Origin: Saturnia japonica
Taxonomy: Eukaryota; Arthropoda; Insecta; Lepidoptera; Saturniidae
Reading direction: 5' to 3'
Length of the DNA stretch: 64,000 bases
NCBI GenBank assembly: GCA_033032175.1
Contig: CM065309.1
Span: 21,390,001-21,454,000 of the forward strand
The notes beneath the pieces are model-generated. The model saw only the letters and a list, made by a program, of their open reading frames with translations, made no database searches and had not been told where the DNA came from. Each line of letters starts with the position of its first letter. Position 1 is the first letter of the stretch. The position numbers and the translations under genes are program-made. This document shows, piece by piece, positions 45,021 through 55,497 of this stretch.

Positions 45021-47908
45021 TAAAAAAATGTCATTGTTATTAAATGTTATTACTAGGTTAGTTGTACTCATATTGCATTTCTACGAGACTGATTGAACAG
45101 GAAGAGTTCTAGTAGCAGTTAACATATAGTATTAATTTATACCAATATTATAAAGAGGAAAGATTTCATTTCTTGTTTTTTTTTTTATTATTTGTAATGG
45201 ATAAACTCAAAAACGACTGAACCGATTATAAAAAATCTTTTACCAATATAAAGCTACAGTATCAGCGAGTAATATAGTCTATATTATAATTTGAGAAATG
45301 AATTAATTCCTCATAAAAATGTCGATAGTTTTACACAAAGTATAAAAATTGCCTACACGGGTACGTTGGCGATGTTTGTCGAATAAAATTAACTAGTTGT
45401 ATTTGTATTGTATTGAATTTATGTAATTAATAATAATGATTAATATACTTCACCCTTTTCTCCCATTAGCTGCGGGTTTAATAGTTGACAACCCTACCCG
45501 TGAAGCGTGAAGCCTATCGTTCGTTGTTCTGATTTGATATAGGTACTTACTTAGAGATTACTGGACGTTCAGGGTTATTGGTTTACTCCTTTAGAGTCGT
45601 AGCATGAAATTATTTATCTCTGTATTGAAACTTGAGAATAAATGCTTATTCTTTAAGAATAAAGAACGTGATGGTTTAGTGATATGATGATCACTGGAGA
45701 TATAATACTAGTTCAATTCTAGAAATTATTTTACTTCTAGAAAGCTGTATTAACCCTCAGTGATAAGGGATTTTTCTATTCTTATTAAATTTTATATTTC
45801 TATTTATGCGAATAAAGTCGAGGGCAGGTTGTGTTATGTTATATTTTCGTGAAAGTTTAAATACATATTACTATACATATAATTTTCACGATTTGTAACT
45901 AAGGTTTACATTATTTCAGTGAAAAAGTTTCCATAATTTTGTCTCATTAAAAGGGTGACCCGTTTATCTGCGTTAATTAGAGATTCAAATAATAGAAATT
46001 TTATAACACTTTTGACTAAATTCCAGCAGCGCGACAACGCGACGGGAAAACATTTCAAGTCAATCGAAAAGGTAATATAAAAAAATACTTTTGCATACAA
46101 GATCTGTTTATGGTTTATAATAATCATTAATTTTACGCAATATTTTACATTATATCCAATGTGGCAGAAGCTTGTCGCCTGAACAAGATATAACTTGTAT
46201 TTCAGGCAACAGTATCTTCCCCAACATACAATTATATGTTTCTTGACTCTCACATTACTAAGTGCTCTAGGAAGATAACGGTCCCTATATTTATTCGGAG
46301 TCTCATTATTTATTGTTTATAAAAAACACAATTTAAAATCTACTAAATTTTCCCTTCAAAAATAAAACAAGATTCCATTTTGAACAATGTAAAGCCGTTT
46401 TAGAAGTAGATGTCATTTTCAGGTACCAAGACATAAGGCTTATCAATTCAACTGTCTCTTGGACGTTTCAAGGGAATTCACAATCGTGAACTTTTAATTG
46501 GATCTTAATTTACTTTACGTTTTATTATAACTTAATTAAGTTTATTTACACAAACTGGAGTAATGTTAAATGCAGACGCACATTATGCGTTAGGCTTTCA
46601 ACGTCACGGTGATAAGCGAGAACTTAAAATACCCTAGATAATGGCATGGTGTTATTTCACCTCATAGTAAAAGAGTTTCGAAATGAGCCAGTGTATATGC
46701 AGTCACCTTACGATTTGTCCTCTGGCAGGCTTATATAAACCTGGGGTGGATTATTACGTGAATGATAGTGATGTTTGGAAGTTGTACCTAAACATTATTT
46801 ACACAGTATAATGATGAAATAGATCGAGTTTCTTGTCGGTTATTCTGGTTGCCTGGAATATTTTCCGAACCTTTGATAATGTTTTGACATTCATAAGTGT
46901 TTTCTTAGGACGTAAATTAAACAAAGTATATTTTATTTTGGGTTTTTGATTATAATTTAGGTCTTGACAATTAAATTATTAAGAAAAATTCAAGATTTTT
47001 GTAAACACTAATACGAAATCGCCATATAGTACATTAATAACTTGCTACGGGTCATGAAGAAACTGTTAAATTAATGGATAAAATTAATAATTTAACAAAC
47101 AATACTACGGACTAACAAATACCTAAAAACTTCCGATTGAACAAATAAATAAACGTCGACCGATTAAAATGGAAACAAAGCACAATTGCACAAAAGCCGC
47201 GTTACAAAACAAAGCTCAGTAAACAATAGCAATTAAGATGAAAGAGCGCTTGAAGGATGAATAAAACGAATCGAATTTTACATTATTGTCATTGTTCAAC
47301 AAATATTTTTTAATGTAGGCCTTGAAAAAATCGGTAAAAATATGTCTCCTTATGAAGAATTTAGGATTTTTGAAGTGAAAATTTTTAGCCGGTGATTAGT
47401 TAACAGGACGAGAATTGAGAGTTCAATTTCAAAGATGCGTTACGTTTAGGCAAGTTACGATAAACGAGAGAGAAGAAAATATAATGTGGAGCGAAGATCA
47501 AGCCCTTTGAAGCTGTAAAAGCCTTCTGCCGAGGCTTCAGGGGTATTGGGAGGGCTCATCTTGGCGTTCTACCATATTTATAATTATTGAAATGTATGAA
47601 CAAAACAAATAACAAAATTTAGACATACATCGCTAATTATTATATGATAGACCGAAGCCTTCTGATAACAGCTTTATTGCTCTATAATTATTCGCTCCGC
47701 AAAAGTAACTTCAATTTCGCTAGGCACATTAAGGTTCACCCTCGAATAAAATAAAACAATTTTGGAATCGCCTATAAGGAAATAGATGAGATTTTTTTTT
47801 TAAATTGTCTAGCCAGCTTTTTCCTGCAATCTTAACTAAAGAAAAAAAACTGCCTTTCATAGCTACTGGGACACCTTATAAGGTGCTTGATGAGATATTT
47901 TAAACTAA
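45021..47908. other. AT-rich region with Helitron-like scrap
   Basis: 45143-45400 has ATACCAATATTATAAAGAGG, AACTCAAAAACGACTGAACC and CCTACACGGGTACG, typical of the same nonautonomous group. A 115-codon minus-strand frame at 45906-46253 is AT-driven and unrecognised. Otherwise nothing is seen apart from a weak partial F1 match near 47510. Confidence 0.45.
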
Positions 47909-48036
47909 GGATGGTCGCTAGCTAGGCGGTGATTTAAAATGCCCTACCACCAACCTATGGTTTCTTGCGAGATTGCGATTCTTGGTCATTGCGAGATCCA
48001 AAGTTACCACTACCACTGAGCTATCTACCGCTACAT
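47909..48036 (-). mobile_element. tRNA-derived SINE, minus copy
   Basis: GCTAGCTAGGCGGTGATTTA, GCCCTACCACCAACCTATGG, and at the right end CTACCACTGAGCTATCTACC, which is the complement of a tRNA A-box region. Same family as 44795-45020. Confidence 0.6.
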
Positions 48037-49151
48037 TTTTCTATACATAGTATAAAATAAAGTTGCTTCCCGCTGTCTGTCTCCTATGTAGACAAGGGAT
48101 TTCAATGCGGTTTTCACTAAAATTTAAAGAATTTTACGGGAGATTTACATATTATATACATTCCAATTAAGTTTTTGTATAGTAGAGTAAATTCAAATAT
48201 TTGTAATTAACGACGACCTAAATTATTTTCGGGCGCTTAAAAGGCTTACGCTGGCTTACTTTAGGAGATATATCAAAATAATGTTCCAAAGATTTTAGTT
48301 CTAAAACCCTAGAGGAAAGTCCGCGAAGGCATAAACCTAAGGTTGACTCCAGTAACCATTTTTATCTTCAATATAATAATTTAAAACAATACGTTATTTG
48401 CGAAGCTATTTTCTCCAGTTCAGTATTAATCTTTATCCGGATAAGTTCGTTAGTTAACTTGGGCATTTATAGTTGGGCATAGTTTACACTTTTCCATTTA
48501 AATGAATATCGTAGAAGATATCCCGAATTCAAAATTATTCGCGACCAAAGAAATCCTACCTTAAAAAAACCTATGATAAATTGCGCAAAAAAGGGCTAAG
48601 CTCACTATTCGTAACTATGAAGTTACAAACCATACCATCATGCCTGTATCCACGAAGTGTTAGGCAGAGGTGTACACCCACAGTTCGCCGGGTATATTTT
48701 AGGTCCCACGTAATAGGGGGCGAACCTATTACATGGGAATCGAACCCAGGACCTCGAGCATAGCAATCGCTTTGAGAACCACTCATAAGGCAGTTATGAA
48801 ATATCAATATTAAAACAATAAATTCAGGCTTCACCACTTTGTAAATTGTACCCGTGCGAAGCTGGGGCGGAACGCTATTGTTACATATTTCATATATTTT
48901 TTACAGTATCTTCAATAAAATAATTGTGAAGGAATTCAAATGTTAAAAGTAAAACATATCATAACGACAGTCGACATCATAAAGTGGAGAGTAGTTATTT
49001 CACACAGCTTGGGTACGATAAAATCTCAGAGTTCAAAATGGCAGCGTAGCAATAACGATTTGGCACAGCTTGCCTCGACACATGACGTGATCCATATCCC
49101 GTTAAGCACAAACATGACTGTAACAATGAAAGCTTTTTGAAACCGTTTATA
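48037..49151. other. Intergenic, one GC-richer repeat
   Basis: 48615-48785 is GC-richer with AGGCAGAGGTGTACACCCAC, CGTAATAGGGGGCGAACCTA and GGGAATCGAACCCAGGACCT. From memory this is a dispersed lepidopteran repeat, and the last part resembles a tRNA B-box complement. A Helitron-like scrap is at 48850-48880. No gene. Confidence 0.45.
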
Positions 49152-50001
49152 ACATGACTTTATCGTGAATGATGAATGCAAAGGTTTAAGAAAAAACAGG
49201 CGTAGAACATAAAACACGAAAACGGGTGTCAAATTACATATTCAGCGCTGAGACGCCCAAGTCAACCTCACCTATACGTGGTGCACCATGCTGAGTGATT
49301 TACGAGGATATGGCTATAGCGGGATGGTAGTCCTGTACAGCCCAACTGAGTCATGATCACCATACATGTGGTGAATAACCGTGCTTATCCAGTTAATGCA
49401 GGCCAGCCTTGTACAGAGGTGACTGTCGATGGATTACGATCTGTCGGTGGTCGCCGTTGTGTTTGAATTGTACTGTGCTCACCATCAGGAAGAGTACCGT
49501 CAATTCGCCGAGCTAACTATATAAAAAAAAAATACTAACTCCTGTCAGATATGAAAGGAAATGTCGTGCAATATTTGCCACCCGGTCCGTGTGTTTTAAT
49601 ATTATGAGTATTTTAAAAAAAAGCCGTTTTTGTGTTATACTGTAAAAATTTTCGTTCTTAAAATCCAATTTTATTTTACCCGCTCATTTTCATCTACGGT
49701 CTAGCATAGCTTACACTCTTAACGTGTAATTTAGATTTACTAACTTGCATTCTTAAGTAAAGTGTTTCGAGCATCAACTAATTAATAAACTGAACACTAG
49801 CAACATTACAAGGTGTTTTAGTCAAAGCACGAGGGTTAGATGGATGCAAAAGCAATAAGGCCAGTTGCACACAAAAACTATATTTCAACGAATTCATATC
49901 ATATTTTTAGTATATTAAGTAGCTCGATTCATGTATTTAGGCCATTAGATATACAATTTTATAATTCACATTGTAATAAATAATTATTGTAAACCATAGG
50001 T
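49152..50001 (+). repeat. Duplicated flank, copy 1 (left of errantivirus)
   Basis: Matches 55498-56348 almost base for base. It continues on the far side of the element (55399-55497 match 56349-56447). The total unit is about 950 bp. I see differences only in A-run lengths, an ACTGTA/ACAGTA substitution and an AAG/AGG near the end. The unit includes a LINE-tail-like block (49420-49530, GGTGGTCGCCGTTGTG and a poly(A) run) resembling 60100-60150 and 60900-60960. Confidence 0.9.
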
Positions 50002-50308
50002 AGTTATGCAGTCTGTACCCTCTCTTATTACGTCTTGTTAATTGGTACATACGTTAGAAATGCTGATGTTACGTTTTTAACCCATATTATGTCTGCAAAC
50101 TACTGATAGACACCTGGTGTTTTGACTGAATGTATTGCGACATATTTCTCATTATTTCATAGTAAACAGCCCCACTTTGTGTTTATAGAATAAGAGTTTA
50201 TAAAAGAGACATTTGTAACAAATAAAAGCATTCTTAATAAAGCTTCTTGAGAATCAGTCTTGTCTTAGACTTTTTAAAAACCCTCGGCAGTGCTCCCGAA
50301 ATTTAACT
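50002..50308 (+). repeat. Errantivirus 5' LTR
   Basis: 307 bp. A TATA-like TATAAAAG is at 50199-50206, AATAAA polyadenylation signals at 50221-50226 and 50236-50241. The final T overlaps the primer site, as in the tRNA-Ser group of errantiviruses. Confidence 0.93.
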
Positions 50309-50325
50309 GGCGCAGTCGGTAGGAT
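50308..50325 (+). other. Primer binding site, tRNA-Ser
   Basis: TGGCGCAGTCGGTAGGAT is complementary to the 3' end of insect tRNA-Ser including CCA, from the tRNA sequence I remember. Primes minus-strand DNA synthesis. Confidence 0.85.
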
Positions 50326-50481
50326 ACTCAATCAACAATAAAAGTCTGTGTTCGAGTCTTACAAATCGGTCTCATGTGCAGATTTTGAGTATCTACGAAC
50401 CAATAAATAAGTTAACGTCGGGTTCCACATCTATTTCCGAGAGATCCTGTCCTAAAAGCGAAAGCAGCTATACGGCAAGAC

Positions 50482-50498
50482 ATGGGAACGAGCAGACT
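50482..50498 (+). other. Possible env leader start and splice donor
   Basis: An ATG at 50482 is followed 17 bases later by a donor ACTGTAAGTGAC (GT at 50499-50500). Errantivirus env is made from a spliced RNA. The 17-base piece leaves a phase that matches an acceptor at 53545/53546, so the env reading frame could begin here. Inference from signals and phase only. Confidence 0.45.
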
Positions 50499-50572
50499 GT
50501 AAGTGACCATTTTTACAATCCTTGTCTCGTCCTTGTTATTTTCTGTGGTTGTATTTTTCGTTGGACATTGTT

Positions 50573-50686
50573 ATAATTTTCAAACAAAAATCGTTGAAAA
50601 TTATTTAACAAATTTTTATAATTTTCAAACAAACATCGTTGAAAATTATTTTTCATAATTTTCGAATAAAAATCGTCGAAAGTTAT
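50573..50686 (+). repeat. Three tandem hairpins in the leader
   Basis: Three 32-nt inverted repeats at 50573-50604, 50618-50649 and 50655-50686. The first two have perfect 11-bp arms (ATAATTTTCAA with TTGAAAATTAT) around a 10-nt loop. In the third both arms change together (CAA to CGA and TTG to TCG), so the stem is preserved. This covariation suggests a functional RNA or DNA structure in the errantivirus 5' leader. Confidence 0.75.
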
Positions 50687-50689
50687 TTG

Positions 50690-50900
50690 ACTTCATAGAT
50701 TATAAGATATTGAGAAATATTAATAATAAATATTAATTTTGAGAATTTTAATTTGATAATTTTAATTTCGATAATTTTAATTTTGAGAATTTTGATTTTG
50801 ATAATTTTGTTATAAGATTTATTTTGTGAATTATATTTTGAAAATATTATTTTGTGAATTTTAATTTTGTGAATTTTACTTTGTGTGTGTTTAATTAAAT
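50690..50900 (+). repeat. T/A-rich degenerate leader repeat
   Basis: About 200 bp built from variants of GATAATTTTAATTTTGAGAA, almost without C. It occupies the leader between the hairpins and gag. It may be an unstructured leader for internal initiation or simply a decayed tandem repeat. Confidence 0.6.
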
Positions 50901-50914
50901 AAATACAATTCAAA

Positions 50915-53611
50915 ATGCAACGCAACAATGAATCAACAATTCAATTAGTATCAAAAGAACTTTTAAGTTTAATTCCCAAGTACGATGGTGATCAAAATAC
51001 TTTAAATTTATTTATTAAAAAAAGTGAATATATAATCAGAAATTTTAGCGGATCAAACAATGTTGTTCAAACTACATATGTGTTTCATGCTATAACTAGT
51101 AGATTATGTGGTAAAGCCGCTGCTCTACTAAGTGAAAGAGAAGACATAACAACTTGGGAACAATTAAGAGCTGTTTTGATTCAACATTTTGGTGATCCTA
51201 GATCGGAAGAGTGTGTGGCAATTGAGTTGGAAAATTTAAAAATTAAAGTTGGTGAAACATATACGCAATTTTGTAACAGGATACAACAAACACGCTGCAC
51301 CCTCTTCTCCAAGGTCAATTTATTAACTGATGAAGGCCTCAAAGCCGCTAAAATGATTATCTATAATAATATGTGCTTGAATGTATTTTTATATAATTTA
51401 CCAGAGGATTTAATTCGAATTGTGCGACTTAAAGGTTGTACCGTTTTAGAAAACGCACTAAGTGTTGTCATGGAGGAGGTCAATTTTCAATATCAGTACA
51501 ATTCTAAAAATAAAAATAAATCTAATATTAAACCAGTTCAACAATTTTTCACGCCTACTTTAACAAATAATTTTAATAATAATTTCAAACCTCAACCTGC
51601 ATTTGTGCCAAATACATTTAATTCCGGACAACAAAATTTTAAATTCGGAATTCCATACCAAACACAAAATAATTTTAAACCGTATAATAATAATTTTAAA
51701 TTCGGTATTCCAAATCAAAATGTACAATTCAGACCTAACCTAAACCAACAAGGATATAAACCAAATTTTGGAAATAATAATTTTAAATTCGGTATTCCTA
51801 ATCAACAAGGGTTCAAACCACAATTTAACAATACACAAAACCGACCTAATTTCAACATGCCAAATCAACAATTTAAATTTGGTATACCACCACAAAATCA
51901 ACCTCAACGTAATCCACCTCAATTTCAGACAAGCGATGTGTCAATGCGCACAGCTCGTCCTATTAAACAAAATAGTAATGCTGATGCTCTATCACGAATT
52001 AAATTAAATATATTAAAGGACGATATGTCCTTACGAGTAAACGTGAGTGACACTGAACGATCTGAGAGTCCAATACTAATTTCAGACTCATCAGAAACGT
52101 TAACTATTCCTTCAGATTCCGATAAGACTTTAACTCACCCAATTCGTTCTCCTTCATCCAGTACTATTACTGCCTGTTCATTACCGGAAACCATACATTC
52201 TGCTGAAGATATTGATACGAATGGTATTCCCATTATTGAAGAAGCCATCGACACAAAACCTAATCAAATCCTTATTTTTACTTGGAACAGAAACCAATTA
52301 TCAATAAAAGACTTATCACATGAAAAACAAAAAATTTTGGAAGTACATTTACCTGTAAACAACACTAACCTTGTTAAGAAATTTCTTTTAGAATATATAA
52401 AACCTAAAATTAAATATTTCTTTTACTTTGAGAGCGAAATTCACCGTAAACAATTTACAAATGCCGTGATAAAACTATTTAAAAAAGATACCGTCAAAAT
52501 ATATGAATGTACTAAAAGAGTTATATACTTAGGTGATGAAAAAGAGCAACGTGCCACTATACTTGCTTATCATCAAGGTAAAACAAGTCACCGTGGAATC
52601 AAAGAAACTCTTATGAAATTAAAGCGTAATTATTTTTGGACAAATATGGATATAACAGTCGCTTCTGTAATCAATTCTTGTGAAACTTGTAAAACTCTAA
52701 AATATGATCGCAAACCTTTAAAACCAGAATTAATGTTAACGCAAACTCAAACAAAACCTTTTGCTGAAATATTTATAGATATATTCTCTATAGAAGGAAG
52801 CTACTTCCTTACCATAATAGATGCTTTCAGTAAACTAGGTCAGGCTTTTGAAATATCCAATCGCTCTACACCTGAAGTAGTTCGTGCCTTAATTAAATTT
52901 TTCTCATTTTATGGCGTACCAAATAAGATCAGTGCTGATTCTGGTACTGAATTCAACAATACACTTTTAAAAGAAACATTACAATTTTATAAAATAGAAT
53001 TACACATAAGCACTCCACATAATCCTAATTCTATGGGTTTAATTGAAAGATTCCATTCAACTATTTTAGAAATATATCGTATCGCTAAATATGAACATAA
53101 AATAACTGACGCGGCTAACGTTATGACTTATGCAATTATGTCATACAATCAAACCATTCACTCAACGACTGGTCTTACACCATTTGAAGTAGTTTTTGGA
53201 CACACTGATTCTAATAGTACTTTTGAAGTAAACTTTAACAAACAATATACGCAACAATTAGTAAACGATCATATGAAACGAACGAAATATCTTTATAAAT
53301 ATTTAACAGACAAAGTAATTGAAAATAAAGAAAAGATTAAAACAAAACGTGGTGGTGAAACATCATTTGATATTCAAGAAGAGGACACTATATTTGTAAA
53401 AGGTGTTAATACAAGGCGAAGTAAAGATAAACCGCGTTATCAAAAAGCACAAGTATATGGTAAAATTGACAGAAATATCTGTCCTGTAAAAATGAAAACT
53501 CGAAAAACAAACGTGCCTATTAAGGATATAAAACGACCTTCGCAGGTACCTCCTCGGGCTCCTGGCTCTGATCATCAGGATTCACGCCCTTCAACTTCAC
53601 AGAATCGATAA
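50915..53611 (+). CDS. gag-IN: Gag-integrase fusion of errantivirus
   Basis: 898 codons from ATG 50915. Residues 1-210 are an errantivirus Gag core (LIPKYDGDQNTLNLFIKKSE, QHFGDPRSEE). Residues about 210-350 are Asn/Gln/Phe-rich with five FKFGIP repeats, typical of Gag C-termini in this group. At about residue 352 (nucleotide 51971) the sequence passes directly into NADALSRI, the last motif of pol RNase H, so protease, RT and nearly all RNase H are absent, without loss of frame. Then comes a Ser/Thr-rich linker, an integrase zinc finger (AYHQGKTSHRGI, CETCK), and the core with D in FIDIF, D in ISADSGTEF and E in GLIERFH (35 residues between the last two). A basic tail follows. All visible integrase catalytic residues are intact. 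Normally Gag and Pol are in different frames. Confidence 0.9.
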   Translation: MQRNNESTIQLVSKELLSLIPKYDGDQNTLNLFIKKSEYIIRNFSGSNNVVQTTYVFHAITSRLCGKAAALLSEREDITTWEQLRAVLIQHFGDPRSEECVAIELENLKIKVGETYTQFCNRIQQTRCTLFSKVNLLTDEGLKAAKMIIYNNMCLNVFLYNLPEDLIRIVRLKGCTVLENALSVVMEEVNFQYQYNSKNKNKSNIKPVQQFFTPTLTNNFNNNFKPQPAFVPNTFNSGQQNFKFGIPYQTQNNFKPYNNNFKFGIPNQNVQFRPNLNQQGYKPNFGNNNFKFGIPNQQGFKPQFNNTQNRPNFNMPNQQFKFGIPPQNQPQRNPPQFQTSDVSMRTARPIKQNSNADALSRIKLNILKDDMSLRVNVSDTERSESPILISDSSETLTIPSDSDKTLTHPIRSPSSSTITACSLPETIHSAEDIDTNGIPIIEEAIDTKPNQILIFTWNRNQLSIKDLSHEKQKILEVHLPVNNTNLVKKFLLEYIKPKIKYFFYFESEIHRKQFTNAVIKLFKKDTVKIYECTKRVIYLGDEKEQRATILAYHQGKTSHRGIKETLMKLKRNYFWTNMDITVASVINSCETCKTLKYDRKPLKPELMLTQTQTKPFAEIFIDIFSIEGSYFLTIIDAFSKLGQAFEISNRSTPEVVRALIKFFSFYGVPNKISADSGTEFNNTLLKETLQFYKIELHISTPHNPNSMGLIERFHSTILEIYRIAKYEHKITDAANVMTYAIMSYNQTIHSTTGLTPFEVVFGHTDSNSTFEVNFNKQYTQQLVNDHMKRTKYLYKYLTDKVIENKEKIKTKRGGETSFDIQEEDTIFVKGVNTRRSKDKPRYQKAQVYGKIDRNICPVKMKTRKTNVPIKDIKRPSQVPPRAPGSDHQDSRPSTSQNR

Positions 53612-55127
53612 AAATCCCGGTATAGTCCTTGTGAAACAAGGTCAAGCTAGTGTAAGTTATGATAAGTGGACAATAATTAAGATTTTAGATTTAAGTCTGA
53701 TACGTGAGGATTTAGAATTCAATATAAAAAGATATACTAAATTTAATCAATATTTAAAAACACATTTTGATAATGAAACATCTAATGTTCAACTTTTTAA
53801 TGTAAAGCTTCAAACGAATTATGTAATGAATATTAGTATTCAAAAATTAGAACAGTTATCTCCATCAACTAGAATTAAACGTGGACTTCTCAATCCTCTT
53901 GGATCTATTATTAAGCTTATAACTGGTAACTTAGATCATAATGATGCTTTAAGATATGAAAATATGATTGATTCTCTAACGACACGCCAAAATACACTCA
54001 TTAAAAAGGTAACCTTAATATCAGATATTTCTGAATCAATGATAAAGATAACAAATTTCACGAAGGACAATTTCATTCGAATAGATAAAGAGTTACGAGA
54101 AATAAAAAAATTAATAAATCAAACTAATATTGATATAACTACCCATAATTTTATTAATGTTTATAATTTATTTTTCCATAATTTTCAACTACTCTACATT
54201 CGGTTGAATGAAATTGAAACTTCTCTGGCATTCAGTAAATTAAAAATATTACACCAATCTCTTATAAACTCAAATGAATTATTAGAATTGTTAAAAAAGA
54301 TAGAGAAATTCTACAAACTTGTGTATCCAGTAAGTTATGACAATTTAGTTAAAATAGAGCAATGTATAGAGCTTAAAGCTTATACAAAAGGAAGTCAAAT
54401 AACATTCATTTTAGATATACCAATAATTAGAGATGAAATTTATACATACTACAGAGCAATTCCAATACCTATGACCAATCCTTCTAATCATACCACCATC
54501 ATTATTCCTAAATTTCCTTACCTATTAGTAAAAGGGTCTAAATTTGTCTCGCTCACTTTACCTTGTAATGAACTTCACGACGAAATGTTCCTGTGTCACG
54601 AGGATGATTCTCGAACAACTTCAGAAGACACTTGCATAACAGCATTAATTCAATTTTCTTCGAATACGAGTTCTTGTCATCCAGTACCAGTTGAAATCAA
54701 GACCATTAAGATACAACCAATTGGAAAAGAGAGATGGATTCTTCATAGTAACGCTGAGAATATATTATCAAAAATTTGTAACGACGAAATAACAATTACT
54801 GAGCAACAATTGCAACGTGAACCCATCAATTTGGATAACAGTGAATTAATAAATCTTCAACATTTAAATAATCTTTTAAAAATCAGTGAAAGTGAACTAA
54901 AAACATCAAGTGAAAGAATTATTAATGTAAAAAGTGTTAGTGCCGGAACTTTATTGTTATATGTGATTATATTTCTATTAATTCTTGTATTCTTAGTATA
55001 TAAGCTCAGTTTTTGTAAAAATTATTGCTATCGAAATAATCATAGTGATAATCATCCCTCTGATAATTTCGAACTTGAGGGGGGAGGAGTTATGCAGTCT
55101 GTACCCTCTCTTATTACGTCTTGTTAA
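53546..55127 (+). CDS. env: Errantivirus Env-like glycoprotein
   Basis: The frame is open from 53532 to a TAA at 55125-55127 and has no upstream ATG. A splice acceptor (CCTTCGCAG, ending at 53545) would join it to the leader ATG at 50482 in phase. The first codons after it, to about 53585, encode a Leu/Ile/Ala-rich run fitting a signal peptide; this stretch overlaps the end of the Gag-integrase frame. About 100 codons in, a furin-type site (RIKR) is followed by a hydrophobic glycine-containing stretch, as in errantivirus and baculovirus F-type fusion proteins. NxT/S glycosylation sites and paired cysteines follow. A transmembrane segment (LLLYVIIFLLILVFLVYKL) lies near the end, and the last 13 codons are inside the 3' LTR. 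No disruption is visible. Family function: membrane fusion on virus-like particles. Confidence 0.85.
55077..55087 (+). other. Errantivirus polypurine tract
   Basis: GAGGGGGGAGG directly precedes the 3' LTR, inside the env frame. Confidence 0.85.
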
Positions 55128-55394
55128 TTGGTACATACGTTAGAAATGCTGATGTTACGTTTTTAACCCATATTATGTCTGCAAACTACTGATAGACACC
55201 TGGTGTTTTGACTGAATGTATTGCGACATATTTCTCATTATTTCATAGTAAACAGCCCCACTTTGTGTTTATAGAATAAGAGTTTATAAAAGAGACATTT
55301 GTAACAAATAAAAGCATTCTTAATAAAGCTTCTTGAGAATCAGTCTTGTCTTAGACTTTTTAAAAACCCTCGGCAGTGCTCCCGAAATTTAACT
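55088..55394 (+). repeat. Errantivirus 3' LTR
   Basis: 307 bp, same as the 5' LTR by eye over its whole length. Followed by AGGT, the second copy of the target site. Confidence 0.93.
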
Positions 55395-55497
55395 AGGTAT
55401 TAGTAAGTATTTATTTATTTTCATTTCAAAGATACATATATCGAATTAACAAATACACCACAAATTGAGGACGTTTAAAGTATATTTACAGATATGC

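Larger units (their letters stand above)
50002..55394 (+). mobile_element. Errantivirus-type element lacking PR/RT
   Basis: 5393 bp bounded by 307-bp LTRs that look identical, with AGTTA...TAACT termini and a 4-bp target duplication AGGT (49998-50001 and 55395-55398). The primer site just after the left LTR matches the 3' end of tRNA-Ser, as in errantiviruses such as 17.6 and 297. Gag and the end of pol are joined in one frame by a deletion; env follows in another frame; a polypurine tract precedes the right LTR. Known errantiviruses are about 7-7.5 kb, so about 2 kb covering protease, reverse transcriptase and most of RNase H are missing. It cannot copy itself alone. Identical LTRs mean very recent insertion, perhaps helped by a full-length relative. 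Confidence 0.92.

Noticed and set aside
50309..50914. gypsy-type insulator binding sites in the leader
   Set aside because: I found no repeated TGCATA core; only the hairpin repeats are present.
50683..50928. Lys/Ile-rich 81-codon frame on the minus strand
   Set aside because: Antisense of the T/A-rich errantivirus leader; low complexity.
53603..53625. NPG tripeptide near the env start, resembling a 2A-type motif
   Set aside because: The required surrounding residues are not present, and the splice model explains env expression better.
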